Below, one piece after another: positions 18,871 to 28,071 of a stretch of 64,000 bases of DNA. Every line of letters begins with the position of its first letter. Position 1 is the stretch's first letter. The translations under genes were made by a program, and so were the position numbers. Source of the stretch: SB25 sp029560875 (lineage in GTDB: Bacteria; Bacteroidota; Bacteroidia; Bacteroidales; Tenuifilaceae); contig DAOOPM010000019.1 in the NCBI GenBank assembly GCA_035388225.1, positions 1 through 64,000 on the forward strand, read 5' to 3'. The notes beneath the pieces are model-generated. The model did no database searches and had not been told where the DNA came from. It saw nothing but the letters and a program-made list of their open reading frames with translations.

Positions 18871-18979
18871 CTTTGTAAGTAAATACCTAATTTAGTTTGT
18901 TGTATTTGTAGTTTCAAAAATAACCATTTTTGGTGATGTTGCTTTGATTTATGTTTAATTTTAGGATTATTTGTTTAAA

Positions 18980-20758
18980 ATGAGGTTGTTAATTAATAAG
19001 TTGTTGAATTCACTCTGGATTTCTATTCGGAGACTTGGTGAGCGTCGGGTTACTCTGATTCTGAGTTTGGTTATTGGCATTTTGAGTGGTTTTGCCGCGG
19101 TTGTACTTAAGAATACCGTTCATATTACCCATGCATTTCTTCAGGAATCGTTGCCTAAGGATTCGGCTAACTATTTGTTTTTGGCATTACCTGCAGTGGG
19201 TATTCTCCTAACAATTCTTTTTATAAAATTCTTTGTGAAGGATAATATTGGTCATGGTGTTTCTCGCATTCTTTACTCCATTTCAAGGCAAAACAGCCGA
19301 TTGAAGTCTCACAACGCCTACAGTTCAATTGTATCGAGCACAATGACAATTGGTTTTGGTGGTTCCGTTGGAGCCGAGGCTCCAATTGTGCTTACCGGTG
19401 CAGCCATTGGCTCCAATATTGGGCAATTCTTTAGAATGAACTACAAGACTTTAACCTTGCTAATTGGTTGTGGCGCTGCAGGTGCAATTGCGTCAATCTT
19501 TAATGCACCCTTGGCCGGCTTGGTGTTTACGCTAGAGGTATTGATGCTCGATTTAACAACCGCTTCAATTATTCCATTGCTTATTTCAGCTGTTTCGGCA
19601 ACTACTGTATCGTACTTCTTTTTGGGTCGTGAAGTGGTTTTTGCCTACGAGGTGGTTCGTCCGTTTCAACTCCATAATATTCCATACTTTGTCTTCTTAG
19701 GAATCTTTTGCGGATTCGTTTCGCTATACTTTATGCGCACAGTAATGCGCGTGGAGAAGCGTTTTGGTAAAGTAACCAATCCTTACAAGAAATGGATTAT
19801 TGGGAGTATTGCGCTTGGTGTGCTTATTTTTATTTTTCCACCTTTATATGGAGAGGGATACGAAGTGCTCCATGCCTTGCTCGACGGACGTTCGAGTGTG
19901 ATTTTTGAGAATAGTTTATTTTACTCTTTTCAGGATAACTACTGGTTGCTCCTTGTCGCTCTTGCTTTACTTATTGGGGTTAAAGCCATTGCAACCGCAG
20001 TAACGACCGGTTCTGGTGGAGTAGGTGGTACATTTGCTCCAACACTATTCATTGGTGGTGTTTCTGGCTTTTTTGTGGCTCGATTAATTAATCAGTTCAA
20101 CTTCATTGATGTTTCTGAAAGTAACTTTACGCTAATAGGAATGGCTGGTACAATGGCAGGAGTTATGCACGCACCATTAACAGCGATTTTTTTAATAGCT
20201 GAAATTACGGGCGGTTATGCGCTTTTTGTTCCTTTAATAATTACGTCGACCATTTCATTTTTAACAATGATGTACTTTGAGCCTCACTCAATTTACACTA
20301 AAGGATTGGCGAAAAGAGGTGAACTTATTACACACCATAAGGATAAAGCCGTGCTTACATTACTTCAGGTTGGAAAGGTTATAGAGAATGATTTTATTAA
20401 GTTAAACCCCGATGAAACTCTTGGTGATTTGGTCAAAAAAATCAGCAAATCCAAACGCAATATTTTTCCCGTTACAACTAATGATGATGTATTTGTTGGG
20501 GTTGTGTCGTTGGATGATATACGCCCAATTATGTTCGATACAGAGGTTTACGAATCGGTTTCTGTTAAGGAGTTAATGAATGTACCACCCGACTTTATCT
20601 CCACTAAGGAGTCCATGGATTCGGTAATGCGTAAGTTTGAGGAGTCGGGTGCATGGAATTTACCAGTTCTGGAGGGTAATAAGTATGTTGGATTTGTTTC
20701 AAAATCAAAAATATTCTCAGCTTATCGCGATGTTTTAATACAGTTTTCCGACGAGTAG
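18980..20758 (+). CDS. CLC-family chloride channel/antiporter with CBS domains
   Basis: A 592-residue CLC protein with about ten or more membrane helices and a C-terminal pair of CBS domains (about 465-590). The gating-glutamate motif is GAEAP (131-135), keeping the key E in the GxExP frame, and GTFAP (about 352-356) keeps the second conserved site. The first motif, GSGIP in well-studied members, reads GHGVS. It moves chloride, either as a channel or in exchange for protons; the gating glutamate alone cannot decide. I placed the start at the ATG at 18980 rather than the in-frame TTG three codons earlier. It is followed 62 bases later by an orphan receiver gene. Confidence 0.9.
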   Translation: MRLLINKLLNSLWISIRRLGERRVTLILSLVIGILSGFAAVVLKNTVHITHAFLQESLPKDSANYLFLALPAVGILLTILFIKFFVKDNIGHGVSRILYSISRQNSRLKSHNAYSSIVSSTMTIGFGGSVGAEAPIVLTGAAIGSNIGQFFRMNYKTLTLLIGCGAAGAIASIFNAPLAGLVFTLEVLMLDLTTASIIPLLISAVSATTVSYFFLGREVVFAYEVVRPFQLHNIPYFVFLGIFCGFVSLYFMRTVMRVEKRFGKVTNPYKKWIIGSIALGVLIFIFPPLYGEGYEVLHALLDGRSSVIFENSLFYSFQDNYWLLLVALALLIGVKAIATAVTTGSGGVGGTFAPTLFIGGVSGFFVARLINQFNFIDVSESNFTLIGMAGTMAGVMHAPLTAIFLIAEITGGYALFVPLIITSTISFLTMMYFEPHSIYTKGLAKRGELITHHKDKAVLTLLQVGKVIENDFIKLNPDETLGDLVKKISKSKRNIFPVTTNDDVFVGVVSLDDIRPIMFDTEVYESVSVKELMNVPPDFISTKESMDSVMRKFEESGAWNLPVLEGNKYVGFVSKSKIFSAYRDVLIQFSDE

Positions 20759-20820
20759 AAATTTATTTCAACTAAATTTGAGTGTTATTTGTTTATCTGT
20801 AACATTTTAAACCGATTACT

Positions 20821-21222
20821 ATGGCCACCCTGGATATTTCAAAAATAGAAGGATTAAGAATTCTGGTTATAGAGGATGATACCGTGAGTAGAATCTTTCT
20901 TAGGGAACTACTAACACCCACTCAGGCTCAAATTGATTATGCAAAATCGGGTTACGAGGCAACGCAGTATATGGCTAAGAATTCACCTCCTGACATTATT
21001 CTGCTCGATTTGCGACTCCCCGATATAGATGGGGTTGAATTGGCTCAAAAGTTTTTGGCCGATAACCCTAAACTTACAATTATAGCTCAAACTGCTTATG
21101 TTTCTGTAGGACAGGAGGAGCGCTGTAAAAATGCAGGAATTAAAACGTTCCTAGCAAAACCACTTAAAAAAACTCAGCTTATTGAATTGCTATTACAATT
21201 TGCTAAGGAACATATAAAATAA
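20821..21222 (+). CDS. Single-domain response regulator (receiver only)
   Basis: A 133-residue CheY-like receiver with nothing fused. The acidic pocket (E18-D19-D20), phospho-acceptor D63 (ILLDLRLPD), the switch residues in IIAQTAY and the K of FLAKPL are all present. It is most like receivers found at the C-terminus of hybrid kinases. No kinase gene is adjacent; it lies between the chloride channel and glyA, so its partner is unknown. Confidence 0.88.
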   Translation: MATLDISKIEGLRILVIEDDTVSRIFLRELLTPTQAQIDYAKSGYEATQYMAKNSPPDIILLDLRLPDIDGVELAQKFLADNPKLTIIAQTAYVSVGQEERCKNAGIKTFLAKPLKKTQLIELLLQFAKEHIK

Positions 21223-21245
21223 TTTCACCAACAGAATTAAAGCAC

Positions 21246-21253
21246 TAATTTTG
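21246..21253 (+). promoter_or_regulatory. Candidate -7 element of glyA
   Basis: TAATTTTG matches TAnnTTTG and lies 22 bases before the glyA ATG. No convincing -33 box is seen. Confidence 0.4.
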
Positions 21254-21275
21254 CCTAAATTTTAAACTTACGATA

Positions 21276-22556
21276 ATGACACGCGATACACAAATCTTTG
21301 AACTTATTGAGAAAGAGCGTCAGCGACAAATGCATGGAATTGAGCTGATTGCTTCTGAGAATTTTGTTAGCCCACAGGTGCTTGAAGCTATGGGGTCAGT
21401 TATGACCAACAAGTACGCGGAGGGTTATCCTGGAGCACGCTACTATGGCGGTTGCGAAGTGGTTGACCAATCTGAACAACTTGCCATTGATAGGTTGAAA
21501 AAACTTTTCGATGCTGAGTATGCTAACGTACAGCCTCACTCAGGCGCACAGGCTAACATGGCTGTTTTCATGGCGGTTCTTAAGCCTGGCGATACTTTTC
21601 TTGGTTTAGACCTATCTCATGGTGGTCACTTATCACACGGTTCTCCAGTAAACTTCTCTGGTATGTGGTACAAGGCTGTATCGTATGGAGTAAAACAGGA
21701 AACTGGCCGTGTTGACTACGATATGATGGAGCGTGTTGCCCTTGAGCAAAAACCAAAGTTAATTGTTGGTGGTGCTTCGGCTTATTCACGTGAGTGGGAT
21801 TACAAGCGTATGCGTGAGATTGCTGACAAGATTGGCGCATTACTTATGATTGATATGGCACACCCTGCAGGTTTAATTGCTGCTGGTTTGCTCGATAACC
21901 CTGTTAAGTATGCTCATATTGTAACATCTACAACCCACAAAACTTTACGTGGCCCACGTGGTGGTATTATTTTGATGGGTAAAGATTTTCCAAATCCTTG
22001 GGGATTAACTACTCCTAAAGGTGAGGTTAAGATGATGTCGCAAATTCTTAACTCAAGTGTATTCCCTGGCGTTCAAGGTGGACCGCTAGAACATGTAATT
22101 GCTGCTAAAGCAGTTGCTTTTGGCGAGGCTTTAGCTCCTGAGTACAAAACGTACCAACAGCAAGTTAAGAAAAACGCAGCAGTCCTTGCCGATGCTTTTA
22201 TCAAAAAGGGTTACAAGGTTATTTCCGACGGTACCGATAACCACTCAATGCTAATTGATTTGCGTACAAAATTCCCTGAACTTACAGGTAAAAAGGCTGA
22301 GAATACACTAGTATTAGCCGATATCACCATCAATAAGAATATGGTTCCTTACGATAGCCGTTCTCCTTTCCAAACCTCTGGAATACGTGTTGGAACTCCT
22401 GCAATTTCAACTCGTGGTTTAAAGGAAGTTCATATGCCAATTATTGTTGATTTAATTGACAGGGTACTATCAAACATCGATAATGAGGCTGTTATTGCTG
22501 AGGTAAGAGCCGAGGTAAATAAACTAATGAAAGATTTTCCATTGTTTGCTTGGTAG
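21276..22556 (+). CDS. glyA: Serine hydroxymethyltransferase
   Basis: A 426-residue cytoplasmic PLP enzyme that converts serine and tetrahydrofolate to glycine and methylene-tetrahydrofolate, the main one-carbon source. The PLP lysine is K222 in TTTHKTLRGPRGG. Other family landmarks are intact: ELIASENFVS, YAEGYPGARYYGGCE, HSGAQAN and IRVGTPA. It has full family length and its own strong terminator. Confidence 0.98.
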   Translation: MTRDTQIFELIEKERQRQMHGIELIASENFVSPQVLEAMGSVMTNKYAEGYPGARYYGGCEVVDQSEQLAIDRLKKLFDAEYANVQPHSGAQANMAVFMAVLKPGDTFLGLDLSHGGHLSHGSPVNFSGMWYKAVSYGVKQETGRVDYDMMERVALEQKPKLIVGGASAYSREWDYKRMREIADKIGALLMIDMAHPAGLIAAGLLDNPVKYAHIVTSTTHKTLRGPRGGIILMGKDFPNPWGLTTPKGEVKMMSQILNSSVFPGVQGGPLEHVIAAKAVAFGEALAPEYKTYQQQVKKNAAVLADAFIKKGYKVISDGTDNHSMLIDLRTKFPELTGKKAENTLVLADITINKNMVPYDSRSPFQTSGIRVGTPAISTRGLKEVHMPIIVDLIDRVLSNIDNEAVIAEVRAEVNKLMKDFPLFAW

Positions 22557-22578
22557 TCTTTTGCAAATATTCCTGTTA

Positions 22579-22605
22579 CCCCGACACATCGTGTCGGGGT
22601 TTTTT
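22579..22605 (+). terminator. Terminator of glyA
   Basis: CCCCGACAC (22579-22587) pairs with GTGTCGGGG (22591-22599) over a 3-base loop, followed by six T. It lies 22 bases after the glyA stop codon. Confidence 0.95.
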
Positions 22606-22657
22606 ATAACTTAGCCAATATCAACTTAAAAGAAAATTTAACCAACCTAAAAATAGT

Positions 22658-23149
22658 ATGGAATCATTTTATATCGACCTTAACGAGATGTCGCATAAAA
22701 AGTCAAAACTTTATAGGATTTGGGCTTTCGGTGCTATATTTTTCATTGTATTAGCAATTCTCTCATTTACATTGTTAAAAAAACAACTAGGGAGTGCTCA
22801 AGTGTCAATTCTTATTATGGCAGTTTACTTCTTACTTTATGTATACTATGCTTGGATTACTTATAAAGCCAAACTTTATATCCAAGCCGATGAGTATGCC
22901 CTTGAGTATAGTTTTGGAATGATAAAACAATCTGCTGAAAGTATTATGTGGGACACCATTGTTAAAGTAAAGTTGGGTCCAACTTATGTGGCTTTTTTTA
23001 AAAGAACCGGCAAGCGTAAAGTTGTGACGTTAGGCTGGCTACCTTATACTAAAGTGGTTGAAATTAAGGATAAGATAGCAAAAGTTTGTGAATTTAAAGG
23101 AATTATATGTGAAAGGTCTGAGTTTAAACATTACGAAAAGAAATCATAA
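22658..23149 (+). CDS. Small membrane protein with PH-like tail, unknown function
   Basis: A 163-residue protein with two closely spaced membrane helices (about residues 23-42 and 49-70). A cytoplasmic, strand-rich domain of about 85 residues follows (ADEYALEYSFGMIK, then IMWDTIVKVKLGP and FFKRTGKRKVVTLG). The pattern of two helices plus short strands with a tryptophan resembles bacterial PH-like (bPH/YdbT-type) domains, but I am not sure. It is followed nine bases later by a TauE/SafE permease, so the two are probably co-transcribed. Confidence 0.65.
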   Translation: MESFYIDLNEMSHKKSKLYRIWAFGAIFFIVLAILSFTLLKKQLGSAQVSILIMAVYFLLYVYYAWITYKAKLYIQADEYALEYSFGMIKQSAESIMWDTIVKVKLGPTYVAFFKRTGKRKVVTLGWLPYTKVVEIKDKIAKVCEFKGIICERSEFKHYEKKS

Positions 23150-23157
23150 CTCTATTG

Positions 23158-23907
23158 ATGGAATGGTGGGTTTATACTATTGTTGTAATAGTAGGCATTA
23201 TTTCGGGTTTTATTAATACTCTTGCAGGAAGCGGTTCGTTAATCACGCTTCCTTTATTAATATTTATAGGTTTACCAGCCAATGTAGCCAATGGAACAAA
23301 TCGAATTGCCATATTGCTACAAAGTGTGGTTGGGGTTGGCGCATTTAAACAAAAAAAAGTGTTTGAATGGCATGAGGGAATTTGGCTTACAATTCCAGCG
23401 TCGGTAGGAGCTCTAGTTGGAGCCTTTGTTGCGTTAGATATTAATGATGCCTTAATGAACAAAATTATTGGGGTATTGCTGGTTGTAATGTTTTTTATGA
23501 TTCTTTACAAGCCAGAGCAATGGGTTAAGGAACAAGCAGGAGGTGTTCATGCCAAACCAACGCTGTTAAGAATACTAGTATTCTTCGGTATAGGATTTTA
23601 TGGCGGCTTTATTCAGGCTGGTGTTGGATTCTTTTTATTGGCTGGATTGGTTCTTGGAGCAGGATTTGATTTGCTAAAAGCCAATGCAATAAAAGTTTTA
23701 ATTGTACTGGCGTTTACAGTAGTTGCCCTAATTGTTTTTGTTTTGAACAGCCAGGTAAACTACCTAATTGGCCTTGTGCTTGGTGCTGGTAGTATGCTTG
23801 GTGCATGGATTGCAACCCACGTTGCAGTAAAGCAGGGTGCTAAATTTATTCGTTGGTTTTTGCTGGGAGCTGTTTTGGTGTTTGCGGTTAAACTTCTGGT
23901 TTGGTAG
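23158..23907 (+). CDS. TauE/SafE-family sulfite/anion exporter-like permease
   Basis: A 249-residue inner-membrane protein with about eight helices in two halves, each carrying the family's glycine-rich turn (GIISGFINTLAGSGSLITLP near the start, GFYGGFIQAGVGFF in the middle). TSUP/TauE-SafE proteins export sulfite, sulfoacetate or similar anions; the substrate here is unknown. The ATG at 23158 was chosen over the TTG just before it. It lies directly behind the small membrane protein. Confidence 0.88.
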   Translation: MEWWVYTIVVIVGIISGFINTLAGSGSLITLPLLIFIGLPANVANGTNRIAILLQSVVGVGAFKQKKVFEWHEGIWLTIPASVGALVGAFVALDINDALMNKIIGVLLVVMFFMILYKPEQWVKEQAGGVHAKPTLLRILVFFGIGFYGGFIQAGVGFFLLAGLVLGAGFDLLKANAIKVLIVLAFTVVALIVFVLNSQVNYLIGLVLGAGSMLGAWIATHVAVKQGAKFIRWFLLGAVLVFAVKLLVW

Positions 23908-24038
23908 TTTGTGCAATTATTAGGTTAGAACATGGTTGTTTTTATCAAAGTTTTCTTTCATTTTGTAAAATAATTTTGCTCGCTTAACTAAAAAAAATAC
24001 TTTTACAATACAATTTCAAAATAAATAAAGGTTTAAAT

Positions 24039-27000
24039 ATGATTCATTTAAGAAAAGGGATATTGATTGTATCCCTAATTTTTATAAGTGCAATAACTTT
24101 TGCACAAGTTTCAATTACTGTTAATGTTCCAACTGCAGGCGGATTTAGCACAGCACTAAGAGCTGCAGGGGGAGATGCTAATACTGTAACTAACCTTAAA
24201 GTAACGGGTAATATAAATGCAGATGATATATCGTTTATGAATGCGAATATGTCAGTTCTGGCGGTATTAGATTTAGAAGCAGTGCAAATTAAAAGTAGTG
24301 GATATTATACACCCGCAGATTATTTCCCTAGGTATGCTTTTAGTAATAAAATTAGTCTTACCTCGATAAAATTACCTTCTTCTATTACCGTTATTGGAAG
24401 TTCTGCATTCAAGGGATGTGGTGGATTAGTTGGCGATTTAACTATACCTAACACAGTTACATCAATAGAGAGTAATGCTTTTTACAATTGTACTGGTTTT
24501 AATGGGAATTTAATTTTATCAAATTCTTTAAAAACTATAGGCTATAAATCTTTTTGTGGATGTAATGGATTTACAGGAAATCTAATAATCCCTGAATCAG
24601 TTATATCAATTGGAGTTGGATCATTTATGAATTGTATTGGTTTTTCTGGTAATTTAACCATACCCAACTCAGTTGTATCGATTGATGATGAGGCTTTTAA
24701 TAATTGCACAGGATTTAATGGAAATTTGATATTGCCAAATTCTTTAATAACCATTGGAGCAGGTGCTTTTTCAGGTTGTAGAAATCTTATAGGAAATTTA
24801 ACAATTCCAAATTCAGTTACTTCAATAGGGCCTAGAGCTTTTCATTCATGTAATGGATTCAGTGGACTTACATTATCTACTTCTCTAATTTCAATCAGTG
24901 ATTATGTTTTTCAGAACTGCCATGGGTTTGTTGGCAATTTAGTTATTCCAAATTCCGTTACATCTATTGGGGGCGGGGCATTTAATTTATGTGATGGTTT
25001 CAACGGTACTTTAACAATTTCCAACTCTTTAAAAGAGATTAAACACGGGGCTTTTTTAGGTTGTAATAATCTGACAGGTTCTATTTCAATCCCAAGTTCT
25101 GTAATTTCTATTGGCGATTATGCGTTTTCTCAATGTGAAAAACTGACAGGTAGTTTGTCTATACCCAACTCCGTTAAATCAATTGGCAAAAACGCATTTC
25201 AGAATTGCTTTAGAATTAAAGGCACTTTAGTCATACCAAGTTCTGTTGACTCTATCGGAGATTATGCCTTTGACGGTTGGATTAATATGACAAAAATTTC
25301 ATCAGCTGGTATTTTTCCTGCATCAGTAGGGGCAAATACTTTCAATGAAATGTGTAAAAAATATTGCCAGCTAGTTGTTCCATTAGGTGCAACTGCTAAT
25401 TATAGAGCAGCAGATTACTGGAAAGATTTTGTAAATATATCAGAAGTGTTGTATGTTTATTTCAACACTAACGGAGGTACATCAATAGCTGATATAAATC
25501 CCACCTATAATTCAACAATTGCGGAGCCCATACCTCCAACTCTTACAGGTTATACGTTTGGAGGATGGTATAAGGATCCTGCTTTTACAAACCCTTGGAA
25601 CTTCTCATCCGATGTTGTTACAACAAACACAACTCTTTATGCCAAATGGAACCCCAATTTATACACGATAGTTTTTGATTCCCAGGGTGGTTCTAATGTT
25701 ACAAATGTTAGTGCCTACTACAATACAACAATTACTGCACCTGTAAATCCAACTCTTGCAGGTTTTACTTTTGATGGTTGGTACAAAGAGACAAATTGTA
25801 TAAATCTCTGGAATTTTGATGCTGATGTAATAAAAGACAATACGGTTCTTTATGCCAAGTGGGTTGTTACTGTTACATTTGACTCACAGGGAGGTTCTAA
25901 CGTTTTAAGTAAAAAAACTAATTATAATACTACCATCTCAGCACCTACAGTGCCTACCCGAACAGGCTACTCCTTCGGTGGGTGGTACAAGGAGTCTGCT
26001 TGTATAAACACTTGGACTTTTTCTACAGATAGAGTAACGGCAAACACTACGCTTTACGCCAAGTGGACCATTAACACCTATATCGTTACCTTTAACTCGA
26101 ATGGGGGTACGCCTGTTGCAAACGTTACAGCAGTTTACAATGCCAAAATTAGTGAACCAACGCCTCCAACAAAAACAGGCTATACATTTGCAGGCTGGTA
26201 TATTAATCTAACCGATGATTTCAGTTTTAATTTTAACTTGTACATGATAACAAGCAACTTGACACTTCAGGCAAAATGGGTACCAAATACCTACTATGTA
26301 ACCTTTTATTCTGAAGGAACTATTGTTGATAGCCGTGGAGCAGAGTATAATACTACAGTTGAGCGACCTGAAGATCCAATTAGAACAGGACATATTTTTA
26401 ATGGTTGGTATAAGGAACCTACCTTTGTCACTCTCTGGAATTTTGGTGCCGATAAGGTGACCTCAGATATGTCGCTGTATGCAAAATGGACTGCGATTAC
26501 CTATACGGTTACCTTCAATTCGCAAGGAGGCAGTCCTGTTTCAAGTGTTGTGGTAAATCATGGAACTAAGGTTGCTGAACCTACTCCTCCTGTGCGAAAT
26601 GGTTATACCCTAAGGGGATGGTACGATCAGCCAACCGATGGGTTTGTATGGTTCTTCGATTATAACACAGTGACGGAGGATATGACTCTTTACGCACATT
26701 GGGATATCAACTCATATACAATCACATTTGATTCAAAGGGCGGCAGTTCTGTGGAAAGTAAAACAGCAGAATATAACTCAACAATTACAGCACCTGTAAA
26801 TCCAACCAGAACAGGTTATACCTTTGTAGGTTGGTATAAAGACGAAGCATTAACCTCCGCTTGGAATTTCGACTCGGATGTTGTAACCGCCAACGCAACT
26901 TTGTTTGCGAAGTGGAATGTAAATGCCTATATCGTTTCTTTCGATTCTCAAGGTGGAAGTAATGTAAATTACATCGAGGCTAATTATGGATCAACCATTA

Positions 27001-27608
27001 CACGCCCCGCAGATCCAACTAAAATGGGTTATACATTTGTAGGCTGGTATAGAGATCAGGCTCTATCAAATGAATGGAATTTTAGCACCGATATTGTTAC
27101 CAATCACATGTATCTCTATGCAAAATGGATAATTAATACCTATACTGTAACTTTCAATACTCAAGGAGGAAGCGCAGTTTCAAATGTTACAGCAAGTTAT
27201 AATAGTACAATAGCAGTACCCTCTGCACCAACAAGAATAGGTTATACTTTTGATGGCTGGTATAAGGAAGCAGGTTGTGTTAATCTATGGATGTTTGCTA
27301 GTGATGTGGTAATCTCAGACATTACTCTTTATGCTAAGTGGAGTTTGTCTAGTGATATTGAAACTGTTTTAAGTGATAACCTCAAACTTTACCCGAATCC
27401 TACAGTTGATAAATTAACAATAGAGGGTGCGAAAATTGAGGAGGTTATTATATACAGCGTTGTAGGCATTGTTGTAAAGCAGCCAGTTAAAAACACTATG
27501 CAGGATAGTTATACCCTCAATGTTAATGAACTTAAACCTGGGATTTATTTTGCAAGGGTTAGGACTTCTAGCAATAGAATATCTACTATTCGTTTTGTGA
27601 AGCAGTAG
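24039..27608 (+). CDS. Repeat-built surface protein: BspA-type LRRs, Listeria-Bacteroides repeats, T9SS tail
   Basis: A 1189-residue exported protein. A signal peptide (1-22, ending TFAQ) is followed by about 13 leucine-rich repeats of the BspA/LRR_5 kind (about residues 105-417). Each is about 24 residues with the frame IPNSVTSIG..AF..C.GF.G. Then come nine tandem InlB-type B (Flg_new) repeats of about 70 residues (about 470-1100), each with V.F...GG, then GY.F.GWY, and closing L.AKW. A type A Por sorting domain ends the protein (about 1110-1189: LYPNPTVDKLTIEG and GIYFARV), so it should be exported by the type IX system and anchored at the surface. BspA-like and InlB-like repeats are known from adhesins; adhesion is inference. 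It has its own terminator. Confidence 0.92.
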   Translation: MIHLRKGILIVSLIFISAITFAQVSITVNVPTAGGFSTALRAAGGDANTVTNLKVTGNINADDISFMNANMSVLAVLDLEAVQIKSSGYYTPADYFPRYAFSNKISLTSIKLPSSITVIGSSAFKGCGGLVGDLTIPNTVTSIESNAFYNCTGFNGNLILSNSLKTIGYKSFCGCNGFTGNLIIPESVISIGVGSFMNCIGFSGNLTIPNSVVSIDDEAFNNCTGFNGNLILPNSLITIGAGAFSGCRNLIGNLTIPNSVTSIGPRAFHSCNGFSGLTLSTSLISISDYVFQNCHGFVGNLVIPNSVTSIGGGAFNLCDGFNGTLTISNSLKEIKHGAFLGCNNLTGSISIPSSVISIGDYAFSQCEKLTGSLSIPNSVKSIGKNAFQNCFRIKGTLVIPSSVDSIGDYAFDGWINMTKISSAGIFPASVGANTFNEMCKKYCQLVVPLGATANYRAADYWKDFVNISEVLYVYFNTNGGTSIADINPTYNSTIAEPIPPTLTGYTFGGWYKDPAFTNPWNFSSDVVTTNTTLYAKWNPNLYTIVFDSQGGSNVTNVSAYYNTTITAPVNPTLAGFTFDGWYKETNCINLWNFDADVIKDNTVLYAKWVVTVTFDSQGGSNVLSKKTNYNTTISAPTVPTRTGYSFGGWYKESACINTWTFSTDRVTANTTLYAKWTINTYIVTFNSNGGTPVANVTAVYNAKISEPTPPTKTGYTFAGWYINLTDDFSFNFNLYMITSNLTLQAKWVPNTYYVTFYSEGTIVDSRGAEYNTTVERPEDPIRTGHIFNGWYKEPTFVTLWNFGADKVTSDMSLYAKWTAITYTVTFNSQGGSPVSSVVVNHGTKVAEPTPPVRNGYTLRGWYDQPTDGFVWFFDYNTVTEDMTLYAHWDINSYTITFDSKGGSSVESKTAEYNSTITAPVNPTRTGYTFVGWYKDEALTSAWNFDSDVVTANATLFAKWNVNAYIVSFDSQGGSNVNYIEANYGSTITRPADPTKMGYTFVGWYRDQALSNEWNFSTDIVTNHMYLYAKWIINTYTVTFNTQGGSAVSNVTASYNSTIAVPSAPTRIGYTFDGWYKEAGCVNLWMFASDVVISDITLYAKWSLSSDIETVLSDNLKLYPNPTVDKLTIEGAKIEEVIIYSVVGIVVKQPVKNTMQDSYTLNVNELKPGIYFARVRTSSNRISTIRFVKQ

Positions 27609-27642
27609 TTTATTTTTTATAACGAATAAAACTAATTGTGTC

Positions 27643-27685
27643 GTTAATATCCCTATAAGCTATGCTGGTAGGGATTAACTTTTTT
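27643..27685 (+). terminator. Terminator of the repeat surface-protein gene
   Basis: GTTAAT-A-TCCCTA (27643-27655, one bulged base) pairs with TAGGGATTAAC (27669-27679), then six T. It lies 34 bases after the stop codon. Confidence 0.75.
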
Positions 27686-27773
27686 AGACAATTTTCTCAT
27701 ATGATTAAATTCGCTGGCTTCAGCATAGTTATATTCTCTGTTGGTTGAGGATAAAAAATGATAAATTGGGTTG

Positions 27774-27995
27774 GGCGAAGTGCGGTAGGAAAGGCAGCAA
27801 AAGGATAAAATTTAACGTTTCCAGGAGGCTGCGCCACGCTGGAAAGTTATTGTAAGGGGCGTGACCTTCCAGCGTCCGCCGGCTGGCGGACCTGGATGCG
27901 TCAAAAAAAAGATAAACTCCCGCCCGTTGGAGCGCGTCTTCAGACTCGTTCACTTCAGTTGAAAAGCACTCGACAATAAGTCGTGCGCTAACATG
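27774..27995. repeat. GC-rich, hairpin-packed intergenic element
   Basis: This is the core of the only stretch over 300 bases without a gene (27609-28071). It is visibly richer in G and C than its flanks. It can form a 12-bp stem with one bulge (TCCAG-C-GTCCGCC at 27868-27880 with GGCGGACCTGGA at 27885-27896), a second stem TTCCAG/CTGGAA (27819-27824 and 27839-27844) with a GGC/GCC inner pair, and a third around 27966-27984 (CGAC/GTCG). Both stems reuse the word CCAG(C)G. This looks like one copy of a dispersed palindromic element of the REP/IMU kind, but only one copy is in the window, so that is inference. A 74-codon minus-strand frame across it is not convincing as a gene. Confidence 0.45.
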
Positions 27996-28017
27996 GAGAT
28001 ACTATATTTATACAAAA

Positions 28018-28048
28018 TAAAAGCGATCGGGAAATACCGATCGCTTTT
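28018..28048 (-). terminator. Terminator of the small barrel protein gene
   Basis: AAGCGATCGG (28021-28030) pairs with CCGATCGCTT (28037-28046) over a 6-base loop. It lies 25 bases after the minus-strand stop, and the minus-strand side continues into a T-rich run. Confidence 0.8.
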
Positions 28049-28071
28049 ATTAAATAAACCTCTATATCAAA

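Noticed and set aside
25446..27345. Evenly spaced similar DNA blocks that might be taken for a CRISPR or non-coding tandem array
   Set aside because: The spacing of about 210 bases, the open frame and the conserved residues show they are coding copies of a known protein repeat.
27729..27953. A 74-codon minus-strand frame in the 27.6-28.1 kb gap
   Set aside because: It runs across the perfect hairpins, its residues do not look like a folded protein, and it has no promoter or signal. It is more likely a chance frame in a structured or repeated element.
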